From: Blakeslea trispora
Lineage: Eukaryota > Mucoromycota > Mucoromycetes > Mucorales > Choanephoraceae
Direction of reading: 5' to 3'
DNA: 64,000 bases
NCBI GenBank assembly: GCA_025331445.1
Contig: JAIWNE010000079.1
Span: forward strand, 62,001-126,000
The notes beneath the pieces were generated by a model. That model was not told the DNA's origin. It searched no databases and was given only the letters and a program-made list of their open reading frames with translations. A program made the position numbers and the translations under genes. Shown piece by piece: positions 42,239 to 55,137 of the stretch. How positions within the stretch are numbered: position 1 is the stretch's first letter; every line of letters starts with the position of its first letter.

Positions 42239-45176
42239 TTATTTTCGTATCGCTGAGGTAGACTCTTCTGAGGATGATAATCCACTTGATTCATCATCAT
42301 CACTTGTTTCTTCATCTGTTTCTTCTTCTGAATCTTCTTCAGAATTTGTTTCTTCTTCAGAGGCAGAGGAATCCTCTTCTTCTGTAGATTCATTGTAAAA
42401 AGCATCCAGATCATAATCATTGCCCTTCTTTTTATAAGCAGAGGAGGTATACATAGAATTCAAGTTGCTACTACCCATGGCTTCAACACCAGATAGAGCA
42501 GTGGTACTCTTACGATACTGGTCACTACCAAAGCCAGATTCTATTGTTACTGTACGGCTACCACTCCATCCTTCCAATTCCTCAACGTCACGAACACTTG
42601 GGTCTGGTTGTTCTTCTGGATAATCAGCCAAGGGTTCATAACCAGGAAGAGGTTGATGTGCTAAAAGTGAAAGCGACCCGATATTGTAGTCAGACGCATC
42701 TAATAAGGAAAAGTAAGCTCTCTCTTCTTTTCATTCTCTCTTAAGTTTTCTATAGTTACTTTGAATATCTGTCAGTTGAATGACTGGTGGCTGCTTATTG
42801 GATAGTAGAATGGATGGTAAATGTTGTTTGATTTGTTGTAATCCTTGCTTTTCATCTGCACTGTGTATTGTGAGTGCACGCAAGAAACGAGCACGGTCTC
42901 TAACATCGTAACTTGTATCATATCGAGCCAAATTAAGCAAATATTGGTTTAACTGATTCAAAATAGGATGAGTAGGGTTTAAGCACAACAGTTTGGCTGA
43001 TAATGTGATTGTTTGAAGTTTAGTGGCATTATCCTATCAAAGAAAAAAAAAAGAGAGAGAAATGTGTTAATAGCTAAAATGAAACCTCTGTACACTCTAT
43101 ATATATACAAATATCACACATTACCTCATGAATAAAGCTCTTGACAGTTTGGCGTAATACATCAGGGCCAACCTTAGGCAATGTCTCAGCATATTGTCCT
43201 ACTAACCATAATATATTGGCTCTGGCCATAGGGACCTGGATGGTATCAAGTAATTTAACAAGCATCATAACAGACTTGGAGCGTTCTTCAGATGGAGCTT
43301 GTAACAGTCGTGTTAACACTAACACTGACTCGGCAACGACAAGTTCTAGAAAAGATGAATAAGTATTGACTTTCTACCTTGTTGCTTTTAAAATAACATC
43401 AAAAGCAGTGTATTCCAATTTACCATTTTTACTACGAAGCAATTTCATCAAGAGACGTAAGCATTGATCCATGGCAGTAGGTACAGATGTTGCACAACGA
43501 CCAATGGCTTGAACAGTAGCAGCAACAAAATCTTTGTTAGGGCTCTTGACATATTGCTATATAAAAACAAGTGATATTCAATATAAGCACACAATTGCTT
43601 TTGTTCTTGATTTTACCTGAAGTTCAGCAAGTAATGTATGGATATTAGATGCATTAGCAATCGTAGTTAATATTTCCAATTTGGTATCACGAATAAATAC
43701 TGGCTCTGAAGATTGAGCATAGAATTGTTGCAATGAAGATTCAAACAAGTACTAAAAAGAAGAAGATAGTGAGTAAGGAAATCACTTTTACACACCTCTA
43801 TAAACTTACAGGTCTCTTCATTGCCATAGTAGCAATATTCGATAATACTACATAAGACTGCTCTCTATGTGATCTCAAGAGACGCACAAGAGGCTTTGCA
43901 ATCTTCTCTGCATCTGCCACAGGGGCCAAATAATAATATAACTTGGCTACAGCCAGAACAACCCCACTATTACGACTTTGCAAAAGAGGAGCACAACTCT
44001 TTAGCAGCAATTCATGATCCACATCCAAATCCACTTCTTCAATCTCCTTTATATCCCGATCCTCTTCATCCGAAGAATCGCTGGAATAAAAAGACGTATT
44101 GTTTCTTCTGCTTGTTTCCGACTTCTTTTTAGGTGCAATACGGCTCTCATCTTCACCCTATCATCTCTCTCTCATCAACCTCTGTACTTTCTTTGTTGCC
44201 TCTACGACCCAACAACTTACTTTAGGATTAGGATTCAAGAATTGGTTTCTGCCATAACGTAACAATACACCCAAAATAGACATCTGTCCCCACTCATCAC
44301 AATCACCCAACATACTACATAGCTTTCGGAAACAAGGGTGGATAAGGTCAAATCGATTGGGACACACTTCATTAAAGGCCATCAATGCACTGCCAATCAC
44401 CAAATTGGATCTGTCTTTAAGCAAACTTGCCACAATCTCAACAAGTGCTTCTTTTTGACTCGAGTCTAGACTATAAGGTCCACGTTAGACGACTTCAATA
44501 CTAGCCAACGCATATAATGTTATCTAACTTTACCTATAACATTTGGGAATAGCATGAGCTGCTGCCTTACGAACATAAGGACTTGGATCTGTAGAACACT
44601 TCTTGATACCGAGTAACACAATAGGACTAATGACAGGCACACGGATACCACTCATGACACGTAAAGCCATAGCACGAATAATTTGGTTTTTATCGCTCAA
44701 GTCTTTTTGAAAAGAGTTGATGGACAACAAGGCTAAATCAGGCTCTTGCTCAGCATAACGTAACAAGAAGATATAGACCAGCTTTCGGACTTCTATGTTC
44801 TGAGAGACCACATTCTTAACAACGTCAGGGAAGAATTCAGACACATCTCTACCTTTCGATATCATCTTTGAAAGAAAGAAAAAAAAAGGGGGGATCAGCA
44901 CACTTGACCTCATCTTCAAAGAAAAATAAAAGACCTACTTACAGCAATCAGCCTCTTTAACCCATCTAACTTTTCTCTATCGTTTTTCGAGTCAAGTTGA
45001 CGTTTGATGTTGTGCATCTTTTCTTCAGAAGTATCAAAATACTGAGCACCTGATTCAGAGCCAGGGAATCCTAATTCACGCGCGTTGTCAACGAGTCCCT
45101 GGGACATCTTTTGAGAGAGTTTGGCAGCTTTCTCTGCAAATGTCTTTGCTGTATTGATATAGTCTGATACTTCCAT
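42239..45176 (-). CDS. APL6: AP-3 adaptor complex subunit beta
   Basis: Large subunit of the AP-3 coat, which sorts cargo from the Golgi/endosome to the vacuole. Nine exons: 45176-44943, 44865-44534, 44470-44221, 44157-43810, 43751-43617, 43556-43424, 43345-43125, 43033-42760, 42699-42239; phases all agree and give 795 residues. The adaptin trunk shows [44 protein letters not shown] and [34 protein letters not shown] Ser/Asp/Glu hinge follows in the middle ([11 protein letters not shown]) and an extreme acidic Ser-rich tail at the C-terminus. The ear domain of animal AP3B is absent, as in fungal Apl6. The 5' UTR carries (CT)n(GT)n. Assignment is strong. Confidence 0.93.
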
Positions 45177-45179
45177 GCT

Positions 45180-45232
45180 ATCTCTCTCTCTCTCTCTCTC
45201 TTTGTGTGTGTGTGTGTACGTGTGTGTGTAAG
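45180..45232. repeat. (CT)n(GT)n microsatellite in AP-3 beta 5' UTR
   Basis: A (TC)11 run followed by an interrupted (GT)n run directly upstream of the AP-3 beta start codon (GA and CA repeats on the mRNA strand). Confidence 0.9.
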
Positions 45233-46235
45233 GCAAGAAAGTGCAAACAAGAAAAAAAAAGAGAGAAAAAAAAATAGGCTTCGGGTGATCAATTGAACGT
45301 TGCTCCGTTCATTCTCAGTGGGCGGGAGAGAGTAAGGGAAATTTTGCCCCCCCCCCCCTTGTGTGCTTACTGTGTTTCAAGTTGACTGATACAGGTACAA
45401 CTGATATTCATAATTATGACATGTTATCCTAAAGAGTTACTCAAAGAAGTGCATTTGTCAGTTTGATGATAACAAAGAAAGAAGGGCTTACTTGTTTACT
45501 GTCACTGGCTTCAATCTCATTGCTCCTTGTTGTTTACAACACATATCTAAGGTTTTCTGCTTTATGAATTCATTTCTCTTGAGCTGTAACACTCCATATG
45601 TTACTGCTATATCGTTTTCAAAGTAATCTTAATATGTCTAGCCCCTCCTTTAAGGATTTGTAAGCTTAGATACTACAGAAATAATTCTATTTTATTGTTA
45701 ATTATAAAAGGAGCCATTCAATCAATTGCCTAGAGTGAATGTGGCTAGGATTTTGGAAATATGGGTGACACTGTTTTTTATTTAATTTTCATGACATAAA
45801 CATCTTCACTCTTTTTCTCCTTATTACAATAAAACTTTTTCCCTAAAGAGAAATAAAGGATTGCTATTAGAAGCAAGTGTATCTGCCCTACTAAAAATAA
45901 ATGGATGATGATTACATAATGGGCCACTGTTGTTTGCCAAACAAATAAACACGTACTTTAAAGCCACACATCATTTACAACACAATAGATGGTACTCATA
46001 TGTAATGAGCAGTATAGAATTAGTTACCCTGTATTCAATAGCATGACGTTGCATTAGACATATTCTGAATGGCATTAAGCTTTTATTTTATTTTATGCAT
46101 GCGCCAATATTACCAGCAATTTAGAGGCTGAGATTCAATAGCATTAAAATGAACTTGGCAGCAGGCTTATTTTCACTCTCTCTCTCTTTTTTCTTTCTTT
46201 TTTTTTTTTTCTTATTAAATGTATGCTTAACCATT
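45233..46235. other. Divergent spacer, AP-3 beta / sorting nexin
   Basis: About 1 kb of AT-rich DNA with a C12 run (45347-45358). T-rich tracts precede the sorting nexin ATG (CTCTCTCTTTTTTCTTTC). No gene recognised. Confidence 0.45.
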
Positions 46236-48930
46236 ATGTCACTCACAGACCAGACTATATCCACAATATCGCTATTCAAAAGCATGCTTGTTTCAAATGA
46301 CAAGGAAGCTTCAGCCGATATCACAAGAACATTCACTGGAGTCTTCTTAATTGTCTACACTATTGTGCTCATCACCAGTGGTTACTTGTTTTTGATATTC
46401 ATTGCTATTGGTTTTGTGCTGAGTGCTCTCTATTTCAACAACAGAGATGGTTCTTTTAGGATAGAGCCTTATGAACGTCATTTGTCATATAAAGAACAAA
46501 CGCTAGAGCAGGCAAGTACAATAGCCTAAGAAAATAAAAACAGCGTCTTACAGCTACTGTTTGTATAGTTTAGTAACAGTCCAAATCCACCTAAAGAGGT
46601 TCAACTCTATTATCCACCATTAACAGCAGTCGTCAATCAATTGTTGGACTATGTAATGCGTGACTTTGTTTCTAGTTGGTGGTCAAAATTAAATGAATAC
46701 AACGACACCTCATTTGAAAGACTTGCCAGAGAAAGAATGAATATAGCAGCACTCAATATTCAAAAGATCCTGCTAAATCAAGAAAGAAACGATATTGTCA
46801 TGTCAACAGTGTATGGCTTAGCAAATACATTAATTATTCATATGGTAAGTGCCCCGATTAAATAAATAATGATTATTCATTCAAATCATGCAGAGAGAAT
46901 GTCGAGCCTTTGAAGAATCAGAATTGCCTATAACTGACTTTGTCATCAGCAATCCTCAGTCACCCTTTTCCCAGTTACTTTCAAGAGAGGAACAACACAA
47001 GCAATTACGCAGCCTGAGTCAATTGCTCATCAAGCGCACATTGCCTGCTGCAGATCGAGAATCATTAATACTCACTACGCTAGTCAAAGAACTCTTGACC
47101 AACTTTGTCTTTGAAAATGTTGTCAGTAGTATAAGCAATCCTGATTTCCTAAATCAACAAATTGTAGAATTCCTTTCGAATAAGGATACTCAACACGTCC
47201 TTTCGTCTTCTGTCTCTGCCATTGTTTTGGGAACAACTTCAGCTAACCATAGTGATGATGACTTGTTGGCTTATGATGGCTCCCTAAAGTTAGCTAACGA
47301 TAGTCCTGATACGCCCAGAAAAGACGCTAAATTCACTGTACAGCCTTACCAAGTCACTCCCCCAAGCTCACCAGAAAGACATGCAAAGCCAACGCCTATC
47401 AACACCTCTCAATCCCCTACATCTTCCTTACATTCATCCTCTTCAAAAACAGAAACAACCATGCTTGCATCACTACAATCTCCACCTCCACCACCTTCCT
47501 CCACTTCTCCTAATGACCCCCCTCAAATGATGTTTCCACCTCATTCTGTCAACTTTACTGTCATGGACATATCACCGCCTCAGGCCAATGAGCAATCGCC
47601 TGATAAAAATGAATTGATCTACATTATTCAAATTGAGCGACCCGCCATGGAAGACCAGGCAGGTGCAGAAGGTGGTGGTTACGTCATTACAAGAACCTAT
47701 GCAGATTTTGAGAGTTTCCATGTCATCCTATTCGCCAAACATCCAAAGCGTATGTCCAAGCTCCAGCTTAAACTTCCTCTAGAGACTGTCACCAAGTTCT
47801 GGCTAAAGAAGAGTGCAACACAACAAAAAACAAAGTCAGTATTAGAAACAGCTGCACCAAATCTCCAATGGTATTTAGACACGGTAGTACAGGATGAAGA
47901 ATTGGGCACAGATCCATTGATTTTACCTTTCTTGCGTAAAGAGACAAGATCGGAGATTGCAGCAAGTGGAAATGCCATGTCTTTTGCAGAAGAATTTCAA
48001 AATGAAGTGTCTAGCTCGCTTGCCCTGATTGAGGCATCCACGACCACTCAGCCTAGTCGATCTAGATCTCTGTTTTCTCGTGGCAACAACCATGTCAACA
48101 CGCATCACGGCAGCAGTCACTCGCTTAACGTGCCATCCACTTTTTACCCAACACATAAAGCTGAAGGAAGCAAATCAGACGAAAAACAAAATACAGAAGA
48201 ATCAGCCAACAAATGGTTTAGTTCAAGAACCACAAAGTCAAGGCAAGGCTCTTTTTCGAGTTCCCATAGCAACCTATCGAGGGACAGTGCCATCATCACC
48301 AAGGACGAACACACAGAAGATGAAGCCTACAGGAAACTCTCGGGCTCAACCTATTCTTTAGAATCACAAGAGACTGAGCATGTCAGCATTAAAAACAACG
48401 AAGCCAATCCCAGTATGACTCTTCACAACAAGGCACTCTCGCCCATGGACGTAGAGCTCTTGATCGAAACAACATACGCTTTAGTCGTTGAAATATTCAA
48501 TCTGACAACCTCCAACAACAAGGCTTGGATGCGACGTTCAATTCTAAATCTTTTACGAGAGATTGTTAGACGCTCTTATGCTACTTTTATCTCGGAGCAA
48601 TATAACGATTTTGTCAATCAATACATGTCTCCAGATGCTATCGTCAACAGACTCAATCAGCTAGGCGAACAATTCTGGCCAGAAGGAAAATGGGCCTTGA
48701 ATGAGAAAGAGCAATCGAAACGGACCGATGAAGATAAAGAGAAAACAAAGCAACTTGCCCGGACACTCATGATGAACGAAATGATTCCCAGTACAGTCAG
48801 GCAATTGATTGGAGATCAGAACTGTATGACTGCTATGGATCGAATGTGGGCTCGAATCCAGGACCCTGATCTCAACCGAGTGCTTATCTTACAGGTGCTA
48901 GAAAGGGTTACAAAGCCAATTTTGGGCTAA
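46236..48930 (+). CDS. PXA-PX-nexin C sorting nexin (SNX19/Mdm1 family)
   Basis: Membrane-anchored, phosphoinositide-binding sorting nexin, likely at ER contact sites or endosomes. Exons 46236-46511, 46569-46844, 46894-48930 give 862 residues. N-terminal hydrophobic hairpin (VFLIVYTIVLITSGYLFLIF), then a PXA domain (LLDYVMRDFVSSWWSKLN to about residue 270). A Ser/Pro-rich linker leads to a PX domain at ~426-530 (YVITRTYADFESFHVIL, PNLQWYLDTVV) and a nexin-C domain at ~696-800. I see no RGS domain between PXA and PX, as in SNX19 and unlike SNX13/25 or Mdm1. Intron 1 (46512-46568) begins GCAAGT: another GC-AG intron, needed to keep the frame. Start taken at MSLTDQ; an upstream in-frame Met is in a T-rich leader. 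Confidence 0.88.
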
Positions 48931-50207
48931 AGCTTCCTTCTTTTACAGTTTATTCAAAAAAATAAAATATTTTATGCTACAGTTGCGGAGATGATATCAT
49001 GTCAAAAAGGCAAATGCCTTTAGATCTTTACATTTACTTTTAAATGTATCCTCTCGAGGCTATAAGCAATAGATATGACTCGTTAAATTTATTGCTTGAA
49101 AACTCTACTCATCCTTTAGTCTATGTGCTTATTTGTGGGTACTAGTGAAACAAGTTTTCCCTATTCTTGGTAATAGTTTAAAACAAAAGAATTCATACAA
49201 TTTTAGTATAGCGACAATACAAGCAACTACAGTGATTGGTTTGATTTTGAATTTTTGACTTTCAATTGTGCTATTTTCGTTTTTTTTTAAGGTAACAAAT
49301 GAAAAAGATGCATTTAAGACAAGACTTGGATCATAACACAACCAATAACGGGTTTTCTCTTTGTATTGTCAAGTACCACTTTATCGGATATGAGTGGCTT
49401 TTTAACCAACTATATGACACAACAACCAAAAAGAAATAGAGGGAGAAAACCATCACTTGGTCTTAAACTCGACTCCAAAAAAACCAATCAAGTCTGCTAT
49501 TTCTAACTTGTTCTGCCTTCAGCCATTTGACATGTGACTATTCTTTTTCTTTATCGATCTCTATCAACAGCAAGAGTGAAAGAAGAGAAAGGAACACTTG
49601 TGCTGATTTACAACGACAAGACAGTATAAAAAGTTATACTAGTATGTAGTAACATGTTTCAAAAAAGAGTATGGCTTATTGTACAAGATCTTTGCTGATT
49701 CAGTTTGAATAAAAACGTCTTTAAGCTTCATTCGTTTACTTTTTGCCTGTAAGCAATTTAGTCAACCAAAAAAAAAAGTATGAATGGTGATGGATCATGA
49801 AGAGAGAAAAAAAAAAGACAAACTAATACATATTGTTGTTTCTGTTGCTGCTGCTTCTTTTATATTCCTTGAAAAAAAAAGCGACTTGTAAGCATCTACG
49901 AATGACATTTGTATTTTTTGCCAAATTAAAAAAAGAATCTACCAATGTTGATGCATATCAGTTCAATCTCCGTCATAATTTATTGATCAAAGTTTGCTTG
50001 AATAGGATGATAATCAGTCCAAAAGAAGTATTTAACCACCGATGCTAATCCTGATGCTGTGACTTTGAGAAGATCATGATAATCAGTTTTGATGGATAGA
50101 TTTTACATTTGGAATCGCATTATATAAATGATGCCAATCAAAACATATCGTTTTTCTTTTTCTTTCTCAACCCATCTTCTCTCAAATTAACTTTTGTTAC
50201 TTGCACT
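48931..50207. other. Intergenic spacer, 1.28 kb
   Basis: Between the sorting nexin and homocitrate synthase, both on the plus strand. AT-rich with A runs at 49790-49815. Should contain the LYS promoter. I found no TGACTC site I would defend and no coding frame. Confidence 0.4.
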
Positions 50208-51718
50208 ATGTCACAAAACGGTCTTCAAGCTAACGGCAATGCCAGCCCCAAGGAAGTCACCTCTCCTTATATGTCAAATGAGCCCAACTCTAACGTTGCC
50301 AACTTTAAGATTATTGAATCTACACTCAGAGGTAAAATACAGCTTGTGGTAATTCAATTGCTTTTTGCAACACTTTATAACTCATGTCAATCTATATTAG
50401 AGGGTGAACAGTTTGCAAATGCCTTTTTCTCAACTGAAAAGAAGATTGGTAAGATACAACATATGAAAGATGAGGGTGATAGAACAGCAGTCATCTAATA
50501 CAACGGTTTCAAATAGAAATTGCTAAAGCACTTGATGCTGTCGGTGTTGACTATCTCGAATTGACTTCACCTGCTGCTTCTGAACAATCTCGAAACGATT
50601 GTACTGCTATTGCCAATCTTGGTTTGAAGGCCAAGATTTTAACTCACGTCCGTTGTCATATGGATGATGCCAAATTGGCTATTGATACTGGTGTCGACGG
50701 TCTCGATGTTGTTATCGGTACCTCTAGTTTCCTTCGTGAGTTCTCCCATGGAAAGGATATGGATTACATTACCAAGCAAGCTATCGAAGTCATCACATAC
50801 ATCAAGAGCAAAGGTCTCGAAGTTCGTTTCTCCACAGAAGACTCATTCCGTTCTGACCTTGTTGATCTCTTGAGTATTTACAAAGCCGTAGACAAGATTG
50901 GTGTTAACCGTGTAGGTATTGCTGATACAGTTGGCTGCGCAAACCCTCGTCAAGTATATGAGCTTGTCAAGACCTTAAGAAGCGTTGTCAGTTGCGATAT
51001 TGAATGCCACTTCCACAATGATACTGGTTGTGCTATTGCTAATGCTTATGCTGCTTTGGAAGCTGGTGCTACTCATATTGATACATCTGTGCTTGGTATT
51101 GGTGAACGTAACGGTATTACTCCCTTGGGTGGTTTGTTGGCTAGAATGTACACTGGTGACAAAGATTATGTCAAGAACAAGTATGACTTGACCAAGATTC
51201 GTGAAGTTGAAAACATTGTTGCTGATGCTGTAGAAGTCACTGTTCCATTCAACAATTACATTACTGGTTATTGTGCTTTCACTCACAAGGCTGGTATTCA
51301 TGCTAAAGCTATCTTGAATAACCCTTCTACCTATGAAATTCTAAACCCTCATGACTTTGGTATGACTCGTTATGTTAGTATTGGTCATCGCTTGACTGGT
51401 TGGAATGCTGTAAAGAACCGCGTTGAGCAACTTGACTTGGGATTAACAGACGAAGATGCCAAGGCTGTCACTGCTAAAATTAAAGAACTGGCTGATGTTC
51501 GTCCACTTTCATTGGATGATGTTGATGGTAAGTTTTTTCTGGGAAAAGCAAGAAAAGAAGGGGGGAAGGGGAAAAAAGATACAGATGTACTCATATTTGT
51601 TATAGTGTTACTTCGTTCATACCATCAAGCCAAGGTTGATGGCGCACATACACATTTCTTAAACAAGATTGAAAACCCTGAACAAATTGCTTCTTATGTT
51701 GCTGAAGCTACTGCATAA
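50208..51718 (+). CDS. LYS21: Homocitrate synthase (lysine alpha-aminoadipate pathway)
   Basis: Condenses acetyl-CoA with 2-oxoglutarate to homocitrate, the first committed step of fungal lysine synthesis. Exons 50208-50331, 50401-50448, 50517-51527, 51606-51718 give 431 residues, as in yeast Lys20/21. Signature IIESTLREGEQF spans intron 1; metal ligands come from this Asp/Glu region and the HxH in [46 protein letters not shown] and [19 protein letters not shown] complete the isopropylmalate-synthase-like fold and its C-terminal part. No clear mitochondrial presequence. Lysine feedback is likely as in the family but not visible here. Assignment is secure. Confidence 0.96.
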
Positions 51719-54192
51719 GTTACCTGAAAAAAAGAAAAGAAAATCACAATACATTAATCATGCATCAGACAATCATTCATATCTAACAAGTGAAACCCCA
51801 TTTTATTCATACAGTTAGATGTTTCCCTTATATATAGTATTTATTTTGTACAGTCAGACAAGAAATAAAATAAAATAAAAAGAGTGTTCCATACTCGAAT
51901 AGAATATAGTCAATGCCCTTCTTTTTTGTTGTTGATTGAAATAAGTACAAAAAAAAGTACTCAATTTAGAGTCAATATAAAGGAAATGTTGTATTGAACA
52001 AGACGATATACACAACATTAAAAGGTAGTTCATTAACATTTTTGTCTATTTATTTTAGGTTTAGTAAAAAAAAAAAAACTCATGGTGTTTTTTTAGGATC
52101 CAAGCAATGCAATGTTCTAGAGAATGCTAAGAAATTTGGTTTCGCCAATAAACACTGCGTTAATCAAACAAAAAAAAAGGACACTCTTTGCTAAAAAAAA
52201 AATGGTGTTTGGCTACATGAAGCATTAGATAGTGCTGTTGATCGTACAAATGATGGCATTCGATGATACTCATGTAACTCTATTTTTGACATACATTTAT
52301 GCACTAAGAGAACTCAGGATCAGTCATGTTCTTGTCGTTAGTAAGTCTGTTTCTTGATAACAGACTACTGTTTTCTTGTATTTGACCTGTATCTGTATCT
52401 CCTTTTGTTTTCTCTGATAGATTCAATCCCTCCTATGTGGCTGTTGCTTTCTTCTTCTCTCTCTTTACAAGCATCAATTCATCATAAAAGCTGATCTCCC
52501 GGTAGAAAAGGCGAAAGGGAAGGAATTGGCAAGCTGAAGTGCCTTTGCAGTTGCTTGCATATCAGTGTTGTCTGAGCCAAACACTCTCTTAAGGGACACT
52601 TTTCTCAAAGACAAACTAGACTTTTTTGTTTGAGGGCAGACAGATGAAAAGAGTTTGAAAGCAAGGAACCAGAATGCTCTTTTTCTCTCGAATCCTCGAA
52701 TCATATTGTATGAAATACCTCAAAGATCGCAAAATGTGAATATACAATATATGAAAGAAAGATAGGGTCAATTTAGAGTATAGACACTTGTTTTGTATTT
52801 ATTTTTCCTCTTACACTGTCGATCTAGTGAGGATGTAGTAAGACGCAGGGAGATGATAGCACCCAAACTAAAAGTTTACGTCCTAAGCATAAATAATATA
52901 CACAATCCATTGATTGCGTTTACCTTATCCTATTCAAACTTTCCACTTAGAGAACTATTCAGATTATCGCCAATCATGGATAAATCCTTTTTTTTTTGTA
53001 AATGCAAGTATATGATGTACACCTGACAATAATGAAACTTTGAACTTGTATTAGAGAAAAAGTTTGTTTACAGTACGAATACGTCTCTCTAGAATTGACT
53101 TTATTCTCTTTAGCTACCTATCTTACTATCGTCAAGCTAGACAAAACTAAGCATATAGTGTTTGCAATACAAAGTCTAAGCAGTATTCAACATCAAAAAA
53201 AGTTGAAGATCTTTGTCCAATATATCCTTTTCCCTTTATTATTGATAAAATTAGGAAAAAGAGAAGGAAGAGATGTGGTCGATCAGTTCTTTTGTGCCTA
53301 TTTATACATTCAAAATGCAAAGGCAAGAGATACATAGCAAACTCATATGCCTTCTTGACCAACAGCAATTTGATGAAACGATACTTGTATATTCGCATGG
53401 CTTCTTTTTTTTTTATCTTTTTAGTTTTGAACTTGATCCCAATTCTTTTTCATCAATAAAAAATCCATGGTAACAAAATAAAAAGGTGCCTTTTGGAGAC
53501 GGTTTAGAGCAACCCATCTCATCAGATATAATTCTTTGATTTAGAGTTTACTCAGAATGCATATCTTCCTGTTTAACAATAAACCCTACATTTGTATATG
53601 CTTTGAGAATTATAGGCTTTGCATAGTAAAGCAGCAAGAACAATGCACCATTCTGTTGTACCCCCTTAAATCATATTTATTTTGAAACTCGATCTTTATA
53701 AAAAACGTCTCTTCTCTCTCTTTCAAACCATTGTTATATGATCAAAATCAAGGGATCAGACATTTTTCTTTCTTTAAGCATTTCCAAGAAGAAATATGAA
53801 ATAGAAATAAACAACAGTAACGCATTGTTTGAGAAAACTATCAGGACTCTGCAAATGATGTAAACAAATCCAACTTCAGCTCAATGATTTGATTGAAAAC
53901 AAAGAAGATTAGACATGGGAACTGCAAAGAATGTAGATGCAACCAGTGTCTCTTCCTGCTTTTTTTTTTATCTTTCCTGTGTTACTTCCTTTTCTTCATA
54001 TTTATACAAGCGTTGCAGAGCATGTATATGCACACGACAGCAATAGAAATCAAAAAGAAATTGGTATAAAAAGAGTGATAGACTAAAGTAGATCACTTGC
54101 TTCTCTTTGATTCTTGCATAAACGAATATTCATTGCTCTTTTTCTTTTTTTTATTTACTCTTTTTTATTACAACATTTGTAAAACTCAAGCT
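51719..54192. other. Gene-poor spacer, 2.5 kb
   Basis: No gene supportable. Short minus frames (52474-52704) and plus frames (53095-53337) lack features. It contains A9-A12 tracts near 52070 and 52190 and T9 near 52990. The last ~120 bp (T-rich, ending CTCAAGCT) probably form the promoter/5' UTR of the first chitin-binding gene. Confidence 0.45.
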
Positions 54193-54522
54193 ATGGGATC
54201 CTTTGACCGGTTTTTGCCTTTCACTTTTGTTTTACTCTACATTTTACTTTCCAGTCAAGCCATTCTGGCTGCCTTCATACCGATGGGTAAGTAAACAAAG
54301 TCTATGCCAAAGTCAGTTTTACTTATCTTTGCATTAGAGAATAATGAGCCCAGTTGCAATCAAGCAGGAATGTTTCCTTACCAATCTGATTGTGAAAAGT
54401 ATTACCATTGCAATTTGAATGAAAAAGCGACTGTTGGCAGATGTCAGCCTAGAACTGCATATAGTTCATCAAGAAGATTGTGTGTGGTCAAGAGCTTATC
54501 TGATTGTGCAGAAAGATTATAG
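54193..54522 (+). CDS. Small secreted chitin-binding protein 1 (CBM14/peritrophin-A)
   Basis: Secreted protein of 92 residues that is almost only a signal peptide plus one chitin-binding type-2 domain. Exons 54193-54286 and 54338-54522. The signal peptide (FVLLYILLSSQAILA) ends about residue 27. The intron follows it in phase 1. Six cysteines follow the CBM14 pattern, in SCNQAG, SDCEKYYHCN, VGRCQP, LCVVK and SDCAE, with the aromatic pair YYHCN that contacts chitin. No transmembrane or GPI site. Codon use is ordinary. A paralogue of the same exon layout lies ~600 bp downstream. It may shield or remodel the hyphal wall, or act as an effector; role inferred only from the fold. Confidence 0.88.
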
Positions 54523-55137
54523 TGTATTTCAAACAAGTCTTTTTGGTGATATATTGAACTTTAACTAGAGTTACACATTCGATTTGTAACAAATTTAGTA
54601 CTTGTCTATTGAACATACATACGCATATGTATATATATATATACGCTTACACAAAACAAATTTAATGCAAGCTATCAAAATTATAAACATCAACAAATTA
54701 TTATTATTTTCCAATCATAAAATTTTATAGACAACATCTTCTTTTTTTTTTGAATTAAGAATATGAAAAGAATATTCTTAATGGCTTCTTGGTTCAAGTA
54801 TTGTTTGTTAAACTAGTGTTTACAAGGAAGAGAGTACTCTTCGGAATAAAAAAAAAACCAACATAAATTTACGCCTTTTACTTCATTTTTAAAACAAAGT
54901 TCTAAAGTAGTACTTTCTTGGTAGGTATTTAAATTTACATGTTAATTTCGGACTACAGTTGAGTTGTTTATGCTGTTAGCAACTGAATTCTTCAAACATA
55001 TGCGGTCTGAATCAATGATGAATTCCATATTAACTTAAGTAAAAATAAAATAAAATAAAATCGATATAAAAAGAGCAACACAATAAGACAATCAAGGACT
55101 TTTGTCTTTCAATTTCTATACATAATTTAAAACAGAA
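54523..55137. other. Spacer between the two CBM14 genes
   Basis: About 615 bp, AT-rich, with a (TA)n run at 54628-54644 and an ATTAAGAATA...TATTCTTAAT inverted repeat at about 54755-54781. Contains the promoter of the second gene. No coding frame. Confidence 0.5.
54755..54781. repeat. Short inverted repeat
   Basis: ATTAAGAATAT and ATATTCTTAAT arms around a short loop (GAAAAGA) between the two CBM14 genes. It may be a terminator-like hairpin or a small transposon footprint. Confidence 0.6.

Noticed and set aside
45347..45358. C12 run as a quadruplex or regulatory i-motif site
   Set aside because: A single C-tract cannot form an intramolecular quadruplex; treated as homopolymer.
54097..54192. 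Longer N-terminus for CBM14 protein 1 from an upstream ATG
   Set aside because: The extra residues are Phe/Leu-rich leader sequence from a T-rich 5' UTR; the start at 54193 gives a clean signal peptide.
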